Below, piece after piece: positions 27,888 through 38,704 of a DNA stretch of 64,000 bases; position 1 is the stretch's first letter; each line of letters starts with the position of its first letter. This stretch comes from Chromohalobacter moromii. Its GTDB lineage: Bacteria > Pseudomonadota > Gammaproteobacteria > Pseudomonadales > Halomonadaceae. The position numbers were made by a program, and so were the translations under genes. The notes under the pieces are model-generated. The model was not told the DNA's origin and ran no database searches. It was given only the letters and a program-made list of their open reading frames with translations. The stretch lies in NCBI RefSeq assembly GCF_023091865.1, contig NZ_JAHXDI010000002.1:682001-746000 (forward strand). Direction: 5' to 3'.

Positions 27888-28178
27888 ATGAAAGTCCATG
27901 TCGAGTTCGATCTGACCCCGCAGGAATTGCGCCAGGCGATGGGGCTACCGGATGTCGAAGTCTTTCAACAGGAGTTGATGGCCCACATCCGCCAGCAGAT
28001 GGAAGCTGGGGTGGAGGGCTACGATCCTTGGAGTCTCATGCAGCCTTTCCTACAGCAGGGCATGGCGCAGGGCGTCGCCAGTTTCGGCCACTACCAGCAG
28101 ATGTTGATGGATATGCTGCGCCAGGCCGATACACAAAGTGATGGAGAGACTCACAATTCGAAACGAAAAAAGACCTAG
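27888..28178 (+). CDS. Conserved small protein, probably DUF6489 family
   Basis: A 96-residue protein, mostly amphipathic helix (VDLTPQELRQAMGLPDVEVFQQELMAHIRQQM), then a Gln- and Met-rich middle (MQPFLQQGMAQGVASFG) and a basic Lys/Arg tail. It has no signal peptide or enzyme motif. I recall this pattern as DUF6489, a function-unknown family. It sits directly before the phasin and PHA synthase genes, and its amphipathic helix would suit a PHB-granule or phasin-associated role (inference). GGGAG precedes the ATG. Confidence 0.65.
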   Translation: MKVHVEFDLTPQELRQAMGLPDVEVFQQELMAHIRQQMEAGVEGYDPWSLMQPFLQQGMAQGVASFGHYQQMLMDMLRQADTQSDGETHNSKRKKT

Positions 28179-28182
28179 GGTC

Positions 28183-28251
28183 TTGACATATGTCAATTGC
28201 AAGCTCCAAGGGGTGGGGCTATTATTTGTGCAGTGCAGCATAAATGCACTG
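28183..28251 (+). promoter_or_regulatory. Phasin promoter with two palindromes
   Basis: The promoter is TTGCAA (28197-28202), 17-bp spacer, TATTAT (28220-28225). Upstream and touching the -35 is the perfect palindrome TTGACATATGTCAA (28183-28196). Downstream, at the expected transcription start, is CAGTGCA-N7-TGCACTG (28231-28251), which also contains GCATAAATGC. This position suits a repressor. PhaR, which represses phasin genes at TGC-rich sites in other PHB producers, is the obvious candidate, though no phaR is in view. Confidence 0.55.
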
Positions 28252-28284
28252 GCCTTGCCTTAGATCCTCCAGGAGGAATCCGTC

Positions 28285-28734
28285 ATGCAGGACAAAATGT
28301 TTAGTGCCTTTTCCGAACAGACGCGTGGCTTTTTCGAGCCAATGCGCAAGTTCAACGGTCTGATGCTGGACAACATGGAGCGGATGACCGAATACCAGCT
28401 CGATGCCATGAAGCGCTATAGCCAACTGGGCGTCGAGCGTATGCGGGCTGCTTCCGAGGTCAAGGATGCCGAGGACGCGCGCGATTTCACCACCCAGCAG
28501 GCCGACATGCTGAATTCGCTTTCCAAGCAAATGCTGGAAGACGCCCGCGCAATGGCCGACATCAGCCTCAAGTTCAAGGCCGACCTGGAAGAGATGATGT
28601 CCGAAACGGGGCAGCAGGCTGCCGATCAAGCCTCTGAGAACATGAAGGCGGCGTCCGAACCCGCCAAGGCGGCGAGCAACAATAGCCAATCGTCCTCTTC
28701 ACGTAGTAGCAGTACCAGCAAAAACAAAGAATAG
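28285..28734 (+). CDS. phaP: Phasin family PHB granule protein
   Basis: A 149-residue protein starting MQDKMFSAFSEQTRGFFEPMRKFNGLMLDNMERM, a phasin_2-type amphipathic helix bundle. It has no signal peptide or catalytic motif and ends in a Ser/Asn/Ala-rich flexible tail. Phasins coat polyhydroxybutyrate granules and limit their size. It has an excellent ribosome site (CAGGAGGA), a strong promoter and the PHA synthase gene next, all as expected for an abundant granule protein. Confidence 0.88.
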   Translation: MQDKMFSAFSEQTRGFFEPMRKFNGLMLDNMERMTEYQLDAMKRYSQLGVERMRAASEVKDAEDARDFTTQQADMLNSLSKQMLEDARAMADISLKFKADLEEMMSETGQQAADQASENMKAASEPAKAASNNSQSSSSRSSSTSKNKE

Positions 28735-28836
28735 AACAGCAGGCATCACGTGCCATGTCCCCGGCAGTCGCGAAGACAGGCGGCTGCCGACGGCGCGCAT
28801 GCGCGTGAACCGTTTTGCGATGCGGGGAGATGACGT

Positions 28837-30693
28837 ATGTGGCAAGGGCCCGAGGAAGGCAATGATACCTTCGGTGACCCGCACGCCTGGCAACGTCAGG
28901 TGAGCGAGTTCGGTGAGCAATACCAATCCCTCATGCAGGAAGCCTTCAATCGGTTGTGGCCCAGCGACGCGGGTGCTTCGGTGTATGCCGACATGCAGGA
29001 GAGTCTGCGTATCGGCGCCGAGGCCATGGTCTTCAATGCGCCGGCGGTCTATACCGTGCAGATGCGTCTGGCGCAGGATCAACTGCGTGTCTGGCAGAAT
29101 GCTCTGCGGGAGCTCATGGGCGAGAATGTACCTGCAGTGATCGAGCCGAGTCCCGAGGATCGACGCTTTCGCGATGATGCCTGGCACTCGCATCCCTTCT
29201 ATCGCTATATCCTTCAGCAGTATTTGCTCTTCGTGCGTGCCGTCGACGAGTTGTTGGCGAATCTCGGCGGATTGACGCAGCAGACACGCCATCAACTGGA
29301 ATTCTATGCGCGGCAGTACGTCAATGCGCTCGCGCCGAGCAATTTCGTGTCTACCAATCCGGAAGTGGTCCGCAAGACACTCGAAACGCGCGGACAAAAT
29401 CTTGTCGAGGGCCTCAAGCGTTTGCGCGAGGATCTGGCCAATTCCGCCGAGGGACTCAACGTCGCGATGAGCGACCGCAGCGCCTTTCGGTTGGGTGAGA
29501 ACCTTGCCATCACACCGGGCGAGGTGGTCTTCGAAAACGATTTGATGCAACTGATTCAGTACACCCCGAGTACCGAGGAGGTCTTCAAGACGCCGCTGCT
29601 GATCGTGCCGCCCTGGATCAACAAGTATTACGTGCTCGACTTGCGCCCGGATAACTCGCTGGTGAAATGGCTAGTGGCGCAAGGGCATACGGTGTTCATG
29701 ATCTCATGGCGCAATCCCGGGCCCGAGCAGCGTTACCTGACCTGGGCCGATTACATGCAGTCGGGGCCGGTCGCCGCCATGGGCGCCATCGAGCAAGCCT
29801 GTGGTGAGAAATCCGTCAACCTGTTGAGTTACTGCATCGGCGGCACGCTGGCGGCGACCACGGTGGCGTATCTGACGAGTAGTCTGCGTGGTCGCAAGGT
29901 GCGTTCTGTGACCTACATGGCGACGCTGCAGGATTTCAGTGATCCCGGCGAAATCGGTGTCTTTCTCAGTGAGCCGGTGTTGGCCGGCATCGAACGTCAG
30001 CTAGCGCGTGACGGCTACCTCGATGGTCGTGCCATGGCGTTTTCCTTCAACCTGCTGCGCGAGAACGATCTTTTCTGGTCGTTCTATATCAGCAACTATC
30101 TCAAGGGCGAGGCGCCGGCGGCGTTCGATCTGCTGTATTGGAACAGCGACGGCACCAACCTGCCAGCGGGTACCCATGGCTGGTACCTGCGCCATATGTA
30201 TCGCGAGAATCGTCTCGTCCAGCCCGGCGGCATAGAGCTCGATGGCGTCAAGATCGACCTACGGAAGATCTCGACACCGAGCTATTTCGTCTCCACGCGC
30301 GATGACCACATCGCCAAATGGCGAGGTAGCTATTTGGGAGCTCGACTGCCCAAGGGGCCGGTGACCTTCGTGCTGGGGGGCGCGGGGCATATCGCAGGAA
30401 TCGTCAATCCACCGGCGAAACGCAAGTACGGCTACTGGACCCATGATGAGATCCCCGACGATCCCGATGCCTGGCTCGAGTCGGCGACGTTTCAGGAGGG
30501 ATCCTGGTGGCCGCATTGGCAAGCCTGGATGACCGACAACCGCTACGCCGATCCTGATAAAACGGTCGCGGCGCGTCATCCGGGAGAGGGCGAACTGAAG
30601 CCCATCGAACCCGCCCCCGGCCGCTATGTGCGGCAGACGATTCCCGAGGTGTTGGGTGTTAAACCCGCTGAGGACGATAGCTCGACGTCATGA
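28837..30693 (+). CDS. phaC: Class I poly(3-hydroxyalkanoate) synthase
   Basis: This 618-residue enzyme polymerises (R)-3-hydroxyacyl-CoA on the surface of PHB granules. The PhaC N-terminal domain spans about residues 60-230. The alpha/beta core has nucleophile Cys333 in SYCIGG, the Asp in STRDDHIAKW and the His in GGAGHIAGIVNPP. The lipase box begins with Ser where most synthases have Gly, a variant I associate with halophile synthases. The conserved Trp after the His region (YWTHDE) is also present. No PhaA or PhaB gene is nearby. Confidence 0.95.
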   Translation: MWQGPEEGNDTFGDPHAWQRQVSEFGEQYQSLMQEAFNRLWPSDAGASVYADMQESLRIGAEAMVFNAPAVYTVQMRLAQDQLRVWQNALRELMGENVPAVIEPSPEDRRFRDDAWHSHPFYRYILQQYLLFVRAVDELLANLGGLTQQTRHQLEFYARQYVNALAPSNFVSTNPEVVRKTLETRGQNLVEGLKRLREDLANSAEGLNVAMSDRSAFRLGENLAITPGEVVFENDLMQLIQYTPSTEEVFKTPLLIVPPWINKYYVLDLRPDNSLVKWLVAQGHTVFMISWRNPGPEQRYLTWADYMQSGPVAAMGAIEQACGEKSVNLLSYCIGGTLAATTVAYLTSSLRGRKVRSVTYMATLQDFSDPGEIGVFLSEPVLAGIERQLARDGYLDGRAMAFSFNLLRENDLFWSFYISNYLKGEAPAAFDLLYWNSDGTNLPAGTHGWYLRHMYRENRLVQPGGIELDGVKIDLRKISTPSYFVSTRDDHIAKWRGSYLGARLPKGPVTFVLGGAGHIAGIVNPPAKRKYGYWTHDEIPDDPDAWLESATFQEGSWWPHWQAWMTDNRYADPDKTVAARHPGEGELKPIEPAPGRYVRQTIPEVLGVKPAEDDSSTS

Positions 30694-30712
30694 TGGTGTC
30701 GGCCGACGAGTT

Positions 30713-31444
30713 TCAATCACGGTAATCGGGAGCGTCGCGGTCGAGCAGGCGCATCAAGGCGGCAAGGTGCATGTGCGCCGAGCCTTGCGCCAGATAGTCC
30801 TCCCATTGCTGGGCGGTCTTGCGTGCGATCTCGGGCGCGACGGGACGTACGGGAAGACCGCTGGCACGAGCCACCAGGTAGGAGCGGCAGGCACGCTCGA
30901 AGTAGTAGAGGTGGTCGAAGGCTTCGGCGACGTCGTGTCCGGTGGCGACCACGCCATGATTGCCAAGTAGCAAGATCGGCGCCATGCCGGCCAACTTGCC
31001 GAGGCGTTCCGCTTCCTCATCGAGTCCCATACCATCGAATCCGGCATCGATATGCACCCGCTCGAAGAAGCGCATGGCGTTCTGTTCCACCGGAGGCAGC
31101 TCCGGCGTCTCTAGGCAAGCGAGGGCGGTGGCGTAGAGCGAGTGGGCATGCATCACGCATCCCACGCCGTGGCCCTGGCGGTGCATGGCGCCGTGAATGG
31201 CCCAGGCGGTGGGGTCGATGGATTCGGGACGTTGTGCGGGGCTGGCATCCACCTCGACGAGGTCGCTGGCACGCATTTCCGCAAAATGACGCCCTTCAGG
31301 GTTGACCAGAAAGCGCCTGCCGTCCGCCTGGGTGGCCAGGCTGCAGTGATTGGCGACGCCTTCGTGCATATCGAGGCGGGCCAGCCAGCGGAACGCACAA
31401 GCCAGTTGTTAGCGAGGGGTACCGGGAATAACGCTGGATGTCAT
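30713..31444 (-). pseudogene. Class II aldolase/adducin-family gene interrupted by a stop at codon 12
   Basis: The ATG at 31444 has AAGGAGAG upstream and starts MTSSVIPGTPR, then TAA (31411-31409), then continues in the same frame QLACAFRWLARLDMHEGV through a normal aldolase II domain to 30713. QLA after the stop fits the family's first helix, often EQLAxAFRxLxRxDMHEG, so TAA most simply arose from GAA by one base change. Zn-binding His pairs are visible in HAHSLYA and the later His. Restart at the ATG 31369 would lose the first helix and has no ribosome site. A sequencing error is possible. Confidence 0.75.
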
Positions 31445-31536
31445 GGGAGCGCTCTCCTTGGGGGAACGGGGTGATGAGCCTTAGGCGAAGGGGCTCTTGA
31501 AGAGATCAATTAACGTCGACCATAGCGCGTTGGTGC

Positions 31537-32433
31537 TCACTCAGGCCAGTGCGTGGCGCGGCGGTCTCGAGCATCATCCAGCATTTCGAGCATAGCCCTG
31601 GCGGCATTGGAGAGAGTACGACTCTTGTGGAACAGATAGCCCAGCGGACGCTGGATAGGAAGATGATCGATGGGCATGACCTCAATCTCGTCGTCGATCA
31701 TGGTTTCGGGCAATACGCTCCAGCCCAGGCCGATGGCGACCATCATCTTGAGGGTTTCGAGGTAGTTGGTGGATAGCGAGACGTTCACTTGCAGTCCGTC
31801 GCGGGCGAAGGTGTCCACCACGATGCCCCGGGTGAAGGTCAGGTGCCCCGGCAGCACGGCGTCGTAATCGGACAGTGCCGACAGCGCGACCGTGTCGCGT
31901 CCGGCGAGGGCGTGCTCGCGCCCGCAGACGAAGCGCAACTGGTCGATCCATACCGGCACCACCGTCAGCGCAGGATCGGGGACCGGGGCCAGCGTGACCA
32001 CGGCGAGCTCCAGGTCACCGTCCAGCACGCCTTGATAGGCTTGTTCCGAGTCCAGAAAGCGCATGTCCATGCGTACGTCCGGGTAGACCTGGGTATAGGC
32101 CTTGAGCAGCGGTGGCAGACGGTGCAGGCCGACATGATGGCTGGTGGCCATGGTCAAACTGCCGCTGATGTCGCCGCTGAGGTTGGAAAGCGCGCGGCGG
32201 CTGTCGTCGAACATCACCAAAATCTGGCGGGCACGCGGCAGCAGAGTGTGACCGGCCTCGGTAAGCGTCACGCGGCGGTTGAGTCGGTCGAAGAGCTGCG
32301 CGCCGACTTGCCCCTCGAGGCCCGCGATGCGCTTGCTGACGGCGGGCTGGGTCAGATGGAGCTGTTCCGCGGCGAGCGAGAACGAGCCGTGGTCGGCGAC
32401 CGCGAGGAAGGCTTGCAGGCTTTGCGTATCCAT
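31537..32433 (-). CDS. LysR family regulator divergent from leuCDB
   Basis: A 298-residue LysR-type protein with an N-terminal winged helix (SLQAFLAVADHGSFSLAAEQLHLTQPAVSKRI) and a substrate-binding domain. I placed the start at M at 32433. The upstream open frame contains the operator dyads. It points away from leuC, the arrangement in which such regulators often control leucine synthesis genes in pseudomonads and relatives. Two dyads upstream fit LysR binding sites. The effector is unknown. A broken class II aldolase gene follows on the same strand. Confidence 0.87.
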   Translation of the reverse strand: MDTQSLQAFLAVADHGSFSLAAEQLHLTQPAVSKRIAGLEGQVGAQLFDRLNRRVTLTEAGHTLLPRARQILVMFDDSRRALSNLSGDISGSLTMATSHHVGLHRLPPLLKAYTQVYPDVRMDMRFLDSEQAYQGVLDGDLELAVVTLAPVPDPALTVVPVWIDQLRFVCGREHALAGRDTVALSALSDYDAVLPGHLTFTRGIVVDTFARDGLQVNVSLSTNYLETLKMMVAIGLGWSVLPETMIDDEIEVMPIDHLPIQRPLGYLFHKSRTLSNAARAMLEMLDDARDRRATHWPE

Positions 32434-32461
32434 GAGCGCGCTCTCTTGAAGAAGTATTCTA

Positions 32462-32501
32462 CTTTGGAATCCAAAGCATAAATAACATGAATTGCGTTTA
32501 T
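32462..32501. promoter_or_regulatory. LysR-type operator dyads between lysR and leuC
   Basis: CTTTGG-AAT-CCAAAG (32462-32476) is a perfect inverted repeat that contains the LysR T-N11-A pattern. Next to it is an imperfect dyad, ATAAA-N14-TTTAT (32478-32501), with the AT richness of a second, ligand-modulated site. They lie 29 bases upstream of the lysR start and about 140 bases before leuC. Confidence 0.5.
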
Positions 32502-32602
32502 CTATAAGCCCCCTTAGGCTTGGGGACATTGAAGTTGCGCCGGTTATCGCGGCGCGTAGCTAGCGACATGTCGCAAGACGACATAGAGCGTCATCGCCCA
32601 AT

Positions 32603-32618
32603 CTTCCCGGTCGGGAAG
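32603..32618. repeat. Short perfect inverted repeat in the leuC leader
   Basis: CTTCCCG-GT-CGGGAAG, 7-bp arms with a two-base centre, 20 bases upstream of leuC. It is too tight for a good RNA hairpin, so a protein site is possible. Confidence 0.4.
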
Positions 32619-32638
32619 GCACGAGTGGAGGAGATTCC

Positions 32639-34102
32639 ATGGCAGGCCAGACTCTTTACGACAAGCTCTGGTCGCGGCACCTGGTAAAGGAACGCGACGA
32701 TGGCACGGCGTTGATCTACATCGACCGTCACCTGCTCCACGAGGTGACCTCACCGCAGGCCTTCGAGGGGCTGCGACTCGCCGGGCGCAAGCCGTGGCGG
32801 TTGGATACCAATCTCGCCACGCCGGATCATAACGTGCCAACCACGCTCAAGGAGCGTTCCGAGGGCAATGCGGGCATCGTCGATCCGGTCTCGCGCATTC
32901 AGGTCGAGACGCTGGATGACAACTGCGCGAGCTTCGGCATCGAGGAGTTCCGCATCAACGATGCGCGTCAGGGCATCGTGCATGTGGTAGGGCCGGAGCA
33001 AGGCGCTACGCAGCCCGGCATGACGGTCGTCTGCGGCGATTCTCACACCGCTACGCACGGCGCCTTCGGGGCCTTGGCGCACGGCATCGGGACCTCTGAG
33101 GTCGAGCACGTGCTGGCGACCCAGTGCCTGATCCAGCGCAAGATGAAGAACATGCAGGTGCGCGTTGAGGGTGAACTGGGGCTCGGCGTGACGGCGAAGG
33201 ACATCGTGCTGGCGGTGATCGGCAAGATCGGCACCGCCGGCGGTACCGGCTATGCCATCGAGTTCGCTGGTAGCGCGATTCGCGACCTGTCCATGGAAGG
33301 CCGCATGACCATCTGCAACATGGCCATCGAGGCCGGCGCACGCGTGGGCCTGGTGGCGGTCGACGAGACCACGGTCGAATACCTGCGTCGGCGCCCTTTT
33401 GCCCCCAGTGAGGAATACTGGGACGCGGCGGTCGCCGATTGGCGCGAGCTGGTTTCCGACGACGATGCGCCGTTCGACAAGGTCGTCGAACTCGACGCCG
33501 CCGAGATCGAGCCGCAGGTCACCTGGGGAACGAGCCCGGAAATGGTCGCCGGTGTCGGTGCACAGGTGCCGGATCCGGCCGCTGCCGGCGACGAGACCGT
33601 GCAGCAAGGCGTTTCGCGTGCCCTCGAGTACATGGGGCTCCAGGCGGGGCAGCAGATCACCGATATCCAGCTCGACAAGGTCTTCATCGGCTCGTGCACC
33701 AACTCGCGCATCGAGGATCTGCGCGAGGCGGCCAAGGTCGCCAAGGGCCGCAAGGTGGCGGATACCATCCAACTGGCGATGGTCGTGCCCGGTTCCGGGC
33801 TGGTCAAGCGCCAGGCCGAGGAAGAAGGGCTGGACAAGATCTTCCTCGAGGCGGGCTTCGAATGGCGTGAGCCGGGATGCTCCATGTGCCTGGCGATGAA
33901 CGCCGATAAGTTGGGTACCGGCGAGCACTGTGCCTCGACGTCCAATCGCAATTTCGAGGGTCGCCAGGGGTATGGCGGGCGCACGCATCTGGTGAGTCCC
34001 GCCATGGCGGCCGCCGCCGCCATCGCCGGTCACTTCGTCGATGTGCGCGACTTCGGGGCCGAGCGCGCCGCCAACGATGACAGCCAAGTACAGGAGGCGT
34101 GA
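32639..34102 (+). CDS. leuC: 3-isopropylmalate dehydratase large subunit
   Basis: A 487-residue aconitase-family subunit. With LeuD it isomerises 2-isopropylmalate to 3-isopropylmalate in leucine synthesis. The 4Fe-4S cysteines are in [11 protein letters not shown] and [15 protein letters not shown] and [13 protein letters not shown] are clear family marks. It is slightly longer than E. coli LeuC (466) owing to a loop near residues 260-330. GGAGGAG precedes the ATG. Its stop overlaps the leuD start. Confidence 0.96.
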   Translation: MAGQTLYDKLWSRHLVKERDDGTALIYIDRHLLHEVTSPQAFEGLRLAGRKPWRLDTNLATPDHNVPTTLKERSEGNAGIVDPVSRIQVETLDDNCASFGIEEFRINDARQGIVHVVGPEQGATQPGMTVVCGDSHTATHGAFGALAHGIGTSEVEHVLATQCLIQRKMKNMQVRVEGELGLGVTAKDIVLAVIGKIGTAGGTGYAIEFAGSAIRDLSMEGRMTICNMAIEAGARVGLVAVDETTVEYLRRRPFAPSEEYWDAAVADWRELVSDDDAPFDKVVELDAAEIEPQVTWGTSPEMVAGVGAQVPDPAAAGDETVQQGVSRALEYMGLQAGQQITDIQLDKVFIGSCTNSRIEDLREAAKVAKGRKVADTIQLAMVVPGSGLVKRQAEEEGLDKIFLEAGFEWREPGCSMCLAMNADKLGTGEHCASTSNRNFEGRQGYGGRTHLVSPAMAAAAAIAGHFVDVRDFGAERAANDDSQVQEA

Positions 34103-34752
34103 GCATGCGCAAGTTCGATCGTCATCAGGGCCTCGTGGCGCCCATGGATCGCGCCAACGTGGATACCGACCTGATCATCCCCAAACAGTTCTTGAAGTCG
34201 ATCAAGCGTACCGGCTTCGGTCCCAACCTGTTCGACGAGCTGCGCTATCTGGATGAAGGTTACCCGGGACAGGATGTCGCCACGCGTCCGCTCAACCCGG
34301 ATTTCGTGCTCAACCAGACGCGTTATCAGGGCGCCAGCGTGCTGTTGGCACGTCGCAACTTCGGTTGCGGCAGCTCGCGCGAGCATGCTCCCTGGGCATT
34401 GGAGGACTTCGGGTTTCGCGTGATCATCGCGCCGAGTTTCGCCGATATCTTCTTCAACAATGCCTTCAAGAACGGCCTGTTGCTGATCACGTTCGACGAG
34501 GCCACGGTGGATCGGCTGTTCCAGGAGGCGGAGGCCGAGGAAGGCTATCGCCTGGATGTCGATCTCGAAAGCCAGCAAGTCATCACACCCAGCGGTGAGA
34601 CACTTACCTTCGAGGTCGACTCCTTTCGCAAGCAATGCCTGCTCGAAGGGCTGGATGATATCGGCCTGACCTTGAAGGATGCTGACGCTATCGATGACTT
34701 CGAAAAGCGTCATCGCCAGGCGCGGCCGTGGTTGTTCCGCCAGGCCGGATGA
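34099..34752 (+). CDS. leuD: 3-isopropylmalate dehydratase small subunit
   Basis: The 217-residue swivel domain partner of LeuC. Conserved segments are [38 protein letters not shown] (substrate loop) and [21 protein letters not shown]. It overlaps leuC by ATGA. A 177-base gap before leuB holds no gene that I can support. Confidence 0.96.
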   Translation: MSMRKFDRHQGLVAPMDRANVDTDLIIPKQFLKSIKRTGFGPNLFDELRYLDEGYPGQDVATRPLNPDFVLNQTRYQGASVLLARRNFGCGSSREHAPWALEDFGFRVIIAPSFADIFFNNAFKNGLLLITFDEATVDRLFQEAEAEEGYRLDVDLESQQVITPSGETLTFEVDSFRKQCLLEGLDDIGLTLKDADAIDDFEKRHRQARPWLFRQAG

Positions 34753-34929
34753 CGCCGGCGGCCTTTGAATAACAACAACGCTGGACACAACCGATAGGGA
34801 GGCCCGGCTCAATGAGTCGGGATGGCAGGGAACGCCCATCTTCCCGTGGTCGGCGTCGCGGCGCCGGCCACCCACGAACCAATCATCACGTCATTCATGA
34901 TGATGTGTCGAGTTGCGAGAGAGTACGCC

Positions 34930-36009
<1,080 letters not shown>

Positions 36010-36065
36010 GCGCGGCTCACGTATCATGGCCATACGCCCATTCGTAGATTTCAGGAGGACGACAC

Positions 36066-37181
36066 ATGCTTAGAGTCGGTTTTGTCGGTTGGCGGGGAAT
36101 GGTGGGATCCGTCCTCATGCAACGCATGCGCGAGGATGGCGATTTTGCCGGCCTCGAACCGGTGTTCTTCACGACCTCTCAGGTCGGCCAGCCTGGCCCC
36201 GACATCGGGGTCGAAGTGCCGCCCCTCAAAGATGCCCGTGACCTGGAGGCCCTCAAGAGTCTCGACGTGGTGGTCACCGCTCAGGGTGGCGACTATACGG
36301 AAAGCGTCTACCGCCCGCTGCGCGAGGCCGGCTGGCAGGGCTATTGGATCGACGCCGCCAGCACGCTGCGCATGGTGGACGAGGCGACCATCGTGCTCGA
36401 TCCAGTCAACCGCCACGTCATCGAGCGCAGTCTCGCCAATGGCGGCAAGACATTCGTCGGCGGCAATTGCACCGTCAGCCTGATGCTGCTGGGCCTGGGC
36501 GGTTTGTTCGAGGCCAACATGGTGGAGTGGATGACCTCCATGACCTACCAGGCCGCCTCGGGGTCCGGCGCCAAGCACATGCGCGAGCTGCTTTCCCAGA
36601 TGGGCGCGCTGCATGGTGCGGCGTCATCGGCACTGGCCGATCCCGGCAGCGCGATCCTGGATATCGACCGTCAGGTGACGCAGGCCATGCGCGGCGGGGA
36701 TTTCCCCACCGAGCAGTTCGGCGAGCCGCTGGCCGGCAGTTTGTTGCCGTGGATCGACAAGGCGATGGACAACGGTCAGAGCAAGGAAGAGTGGAAAGGC
36801 GGGGTCGAAAGCAACAAGATTCTCGCCACCGGCGACTCGCCGATCCCCATCGACGGCTTGTGCGTGCGCATCGGCGCGATGCGTTCGCACAGCCAGGCGT
36901 TCACCATCAAGCTCAAGCAGGACGTCCCCCTCGACGAGATCGAGGATCGTCTGGCCAAGCACAACCAGTGGGCGAAGGTGATCCCCAACGACAAGGACGC
37001 CACCTTGAGCGGCCTGACGCCGGCCGCGGTGACCGGTACGCTGGACGTGCCGGTCGGGCGCCTGCGCAAGCTGGCCATGGGGGGCGAATACCTGTCCGCC
37101 TTCTCGGTGGGCGATCAGTTGCTGTGGGGGGCGGCGGAACCGCTCAAGCGGATGCTCGGCATTCTGCGCGAGCAGCGTTGA
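36066..37181 (+). CDS. asd: Aspartate-semialdehyde dehydrogenase
   Basis: This 371-residue enzyme reduces aspartyl phosphate to aspartate semialdehyde with NADPH, feeding lysine, threonine, methionine and, in this genus, ectoine synthesis. The cofactor motif is [18 protein letters not shown], the active-site Cys135 sits in [10 protein letters not shown], and the substrate Arg/His region is in [16 protein letters not shown]. It is the E. coli-type form (367 residues). Placement after leuB is seen in many gammaproteobacteria. A strong terminator follows. Confidence 0.97.
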   Translation: MLRVGFVGWRGMVGSVLMQRMREDGDFAGLEPVFFTTSQVGQPGPDIGVEVPPLKDARDLEALKSLDVVVTAQGGDYTESVYRPLREAGWQGYWIDAASTLRMVDEATIVLDPVNRHVIERSLANGGKTFVGGNCTVSLMLLGLGGLFEANMVEWMTSMTYQAASGSGAKHMRELLSQMGALHGAASSALADPGSAILDIDRQVTQAMRGGDFPTEQFGEPLAGSLLPWIDKAMDNGQSKEEWKGGVESNKILATGDSPIPIDGLCVRIGAMRSHSQAFTIKLKQDVPLDEIEDRLAKHNQWAKVIPNDKDATLSGLTPAAVTGTLDVPVGRLRKLAMGGEYLSAFSVGDQLLWGAAEPLKRMLGILREQR

Positions 37182-37203
37182 TCGGATCGCCGGTCAGGCA
37201 ATG

Positions 37204-37233
37204 AAAAGGGCGCCCCATCGGGCGCCCTTTTCG
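37204..37233. terminator. Terminator between asd and aceA
   Basis: Perfect 12-bp stem AAAAGGGCGCCC/GGGCGCCCTTTT with a CATC loop. The A/T ends are symmetrical, so it can stop transcription from both convergent genes. Confidence 0.9.
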
Positions 37234-37253
37234 TTGGGGGAGCGTGTGGCGTG

Positions 37254-38564
37254 TCAGAACTGCGCTTCTTCGGTGGAGCCCTTGAGGGCGGTCACCGACG
37301 ACACTCCGCCCTGGATGACGTTGGTCATGTCGTCGAAGTAGCCGGTGCCCACTTCCTGCTGGTGAGCGACGAAGGTGTAGCCGCGTTCGGCGGCCTCGAA
37401 TTCCGGCTGCTGGACCTTCTCGACGTAGTGCTTCATGCCTTCGCCCTGAGCGTAGCTGTGGGCGAGATCGAACATGTTGTACCACATGTTGTGAATGCCC
37501 GCTAAGGTGATGAACTGGTAGGTGTAGCCCATGTCGGCCAGGGCTTGCTGGAACCCGGCGATCTCGGCATCGTCGAGATTCTTCTTCCAGTTGAAGGACG
37601 GCGAGCAGTTGTAGGCCAGCAGTTGACCCGGATATTCGCGATGGATCGCATCGGCGAAACGCTTGGCTTCATCGAGATCCGGTTTGGCGGTTTCGCACCA
37701 GATCACATCCGCGAAGGGCGCGTAGGCCAGGCCTCGGGCGATGGCTTGATCAAGACCGGCCTTCACCCGGTAGAAACCTTCGGCGGTGCGTTCACCGGTG
37801 ATGAAGGGCTTGTCGTAATCATCCACGTCGGCGGTGATCAGATCAGCAGCGTTGGCATCGGTGCGCGCGATGACCAAGGTGGAGGTATCTGCCACATCGG
37901 CGGCCAGACGGGCGGCGACCAGTTTCTGCACGGCTTCTTGGGTGGGCACCAGCACCTTGCCACCCATGTGGCCGCATTTCTTGACTGCGGCGAGCTGGTC
38001 CTCGAAATGCACACCGCTGGCGCCGGCGCGAATCATCGCCGTCATCAGTTCATAGGCGTTGAGCACGCCGCCGAATCCCGCCTCGGCGTCGGCGACGATG
38101 GGCGCGAAGTAATCGACGAAGTCGGCATCGCCGGGGTTGGCGCCTTTCTGCCACTGGATCTGATCCGCGCGGCGGAAGCTGTTGTTGATGCGTTCGACGA
38201 CCTTGGGCACCGAGTCCACCGGATAGAGCGACTGGTCGGGGTACATCGACAGGTAGCTATTGTTATCGGCGGCGACCTGCCAGCCTGAGAGATAGATCGC
38301 CTCGATACCCGCCTTGACCTGTTGCATGGCTTGGCCGCCGGTTAGCGCGCCTAGACAGTTGACGTAGCCCTTGCGAGCCTCGCCGTTGACCAGTCGCCAG
38401 AGCTTCTCGGCACCCCGGCTGGCCAGCGTGTGCGCTTCGTTGACGCTGCCGCGGAGTCTGACCACATCGTCGGCACTGTACGGACGCTTGACGTCCTTCC
38501 AGCGCGGATTCTCGTTCCAATCCTGTTCCAACGCAGCGATTTGCTGTTCGCGTGTCTGGGACAT
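37254..38564 (-). CDS. aceA: Isocitrate lyase
   Basis: This 436-residue enzyme splits isocitrate to succinate and glyoxylate in the glyoxylate shunt for growth on acetate or fatty acids. The catalytic Cys is in [13 protein letters not shown], with SYQWQ-type [21 protein letters not shown] and [13 protein letters not shown] start it at [16 protein letters not shown], which has AAGAGG upstream and gives the normal length. The longer frame is the promoter region. It converges on asd at the shared terminator. Confidence 0.96.
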   Translation of the reverse strand: MSQTREQQIAALEQDWNENPRWKDVKRPYSADDVVRLRGSVNEAHTLASRGAEKLWRLVNGEARKGYVNCLGALTGGQAMQQVKAGIEAIYLSGWQVAADNNSYLSMYPDQSLYPVDSVPKVVERINNSFRRADQIQWQKGANPGDADFVDYFAPIVADAEAGFGGVLNAYELMTAMIRAGASGVHFEDQLAAVKKCGHMGGKVLVPTQEAVQKLVAARLAADVADTSTLVIARTDANAADLITADVDDYDKPFITGERTAEGFYRVKAGLDQAIARGLAYAPFADVIWCETAKPDLDEAKRFADAIHREYPGQLLAYNCSPSFNWKKNLDDAEIAGFQQALADMGYTYQFITLAGIHNMWYNMFDLAHSYAQGEGMKHYVEKVQQPEFEAAERGYTFVAHQQEVGTGYFDDMTNVIQGGVSSVTALKGSTEEAQF

Positions 38565-38684
38565 GTCGCTTGCCTCTTGGTCGTCGTGAGCGTTAAGAGC
38601 GTGCCCGAAAGGGCATTTCACGTTCAGTCGAAGTGCGATCTTTTCCGCCGCGAAACGCGTAACGACGCGGATATTGCGCTGCGG

Positions 38685-38700
38685 TAAAACAACCGTTTTA
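38685..38700. promoter_or_regulatory. Inverted repeat upstream of aceA
   Basis: TAAAAC-AACC-GTTTTA, perfect 6-bp arms, 121 bases upstream of the aceA start. It is a candidate operator for an acetate or fatty-acid regulator. No regulator gene is next to it. Confidence 0.35.
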
Positions 38701-38704
38701 ACTT

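Noticed and set aside
32750-34087. 445-codon minus-strand open frame opposite leuC
   Set aside because: Mirror of leuC codon use with no recognisable motif.
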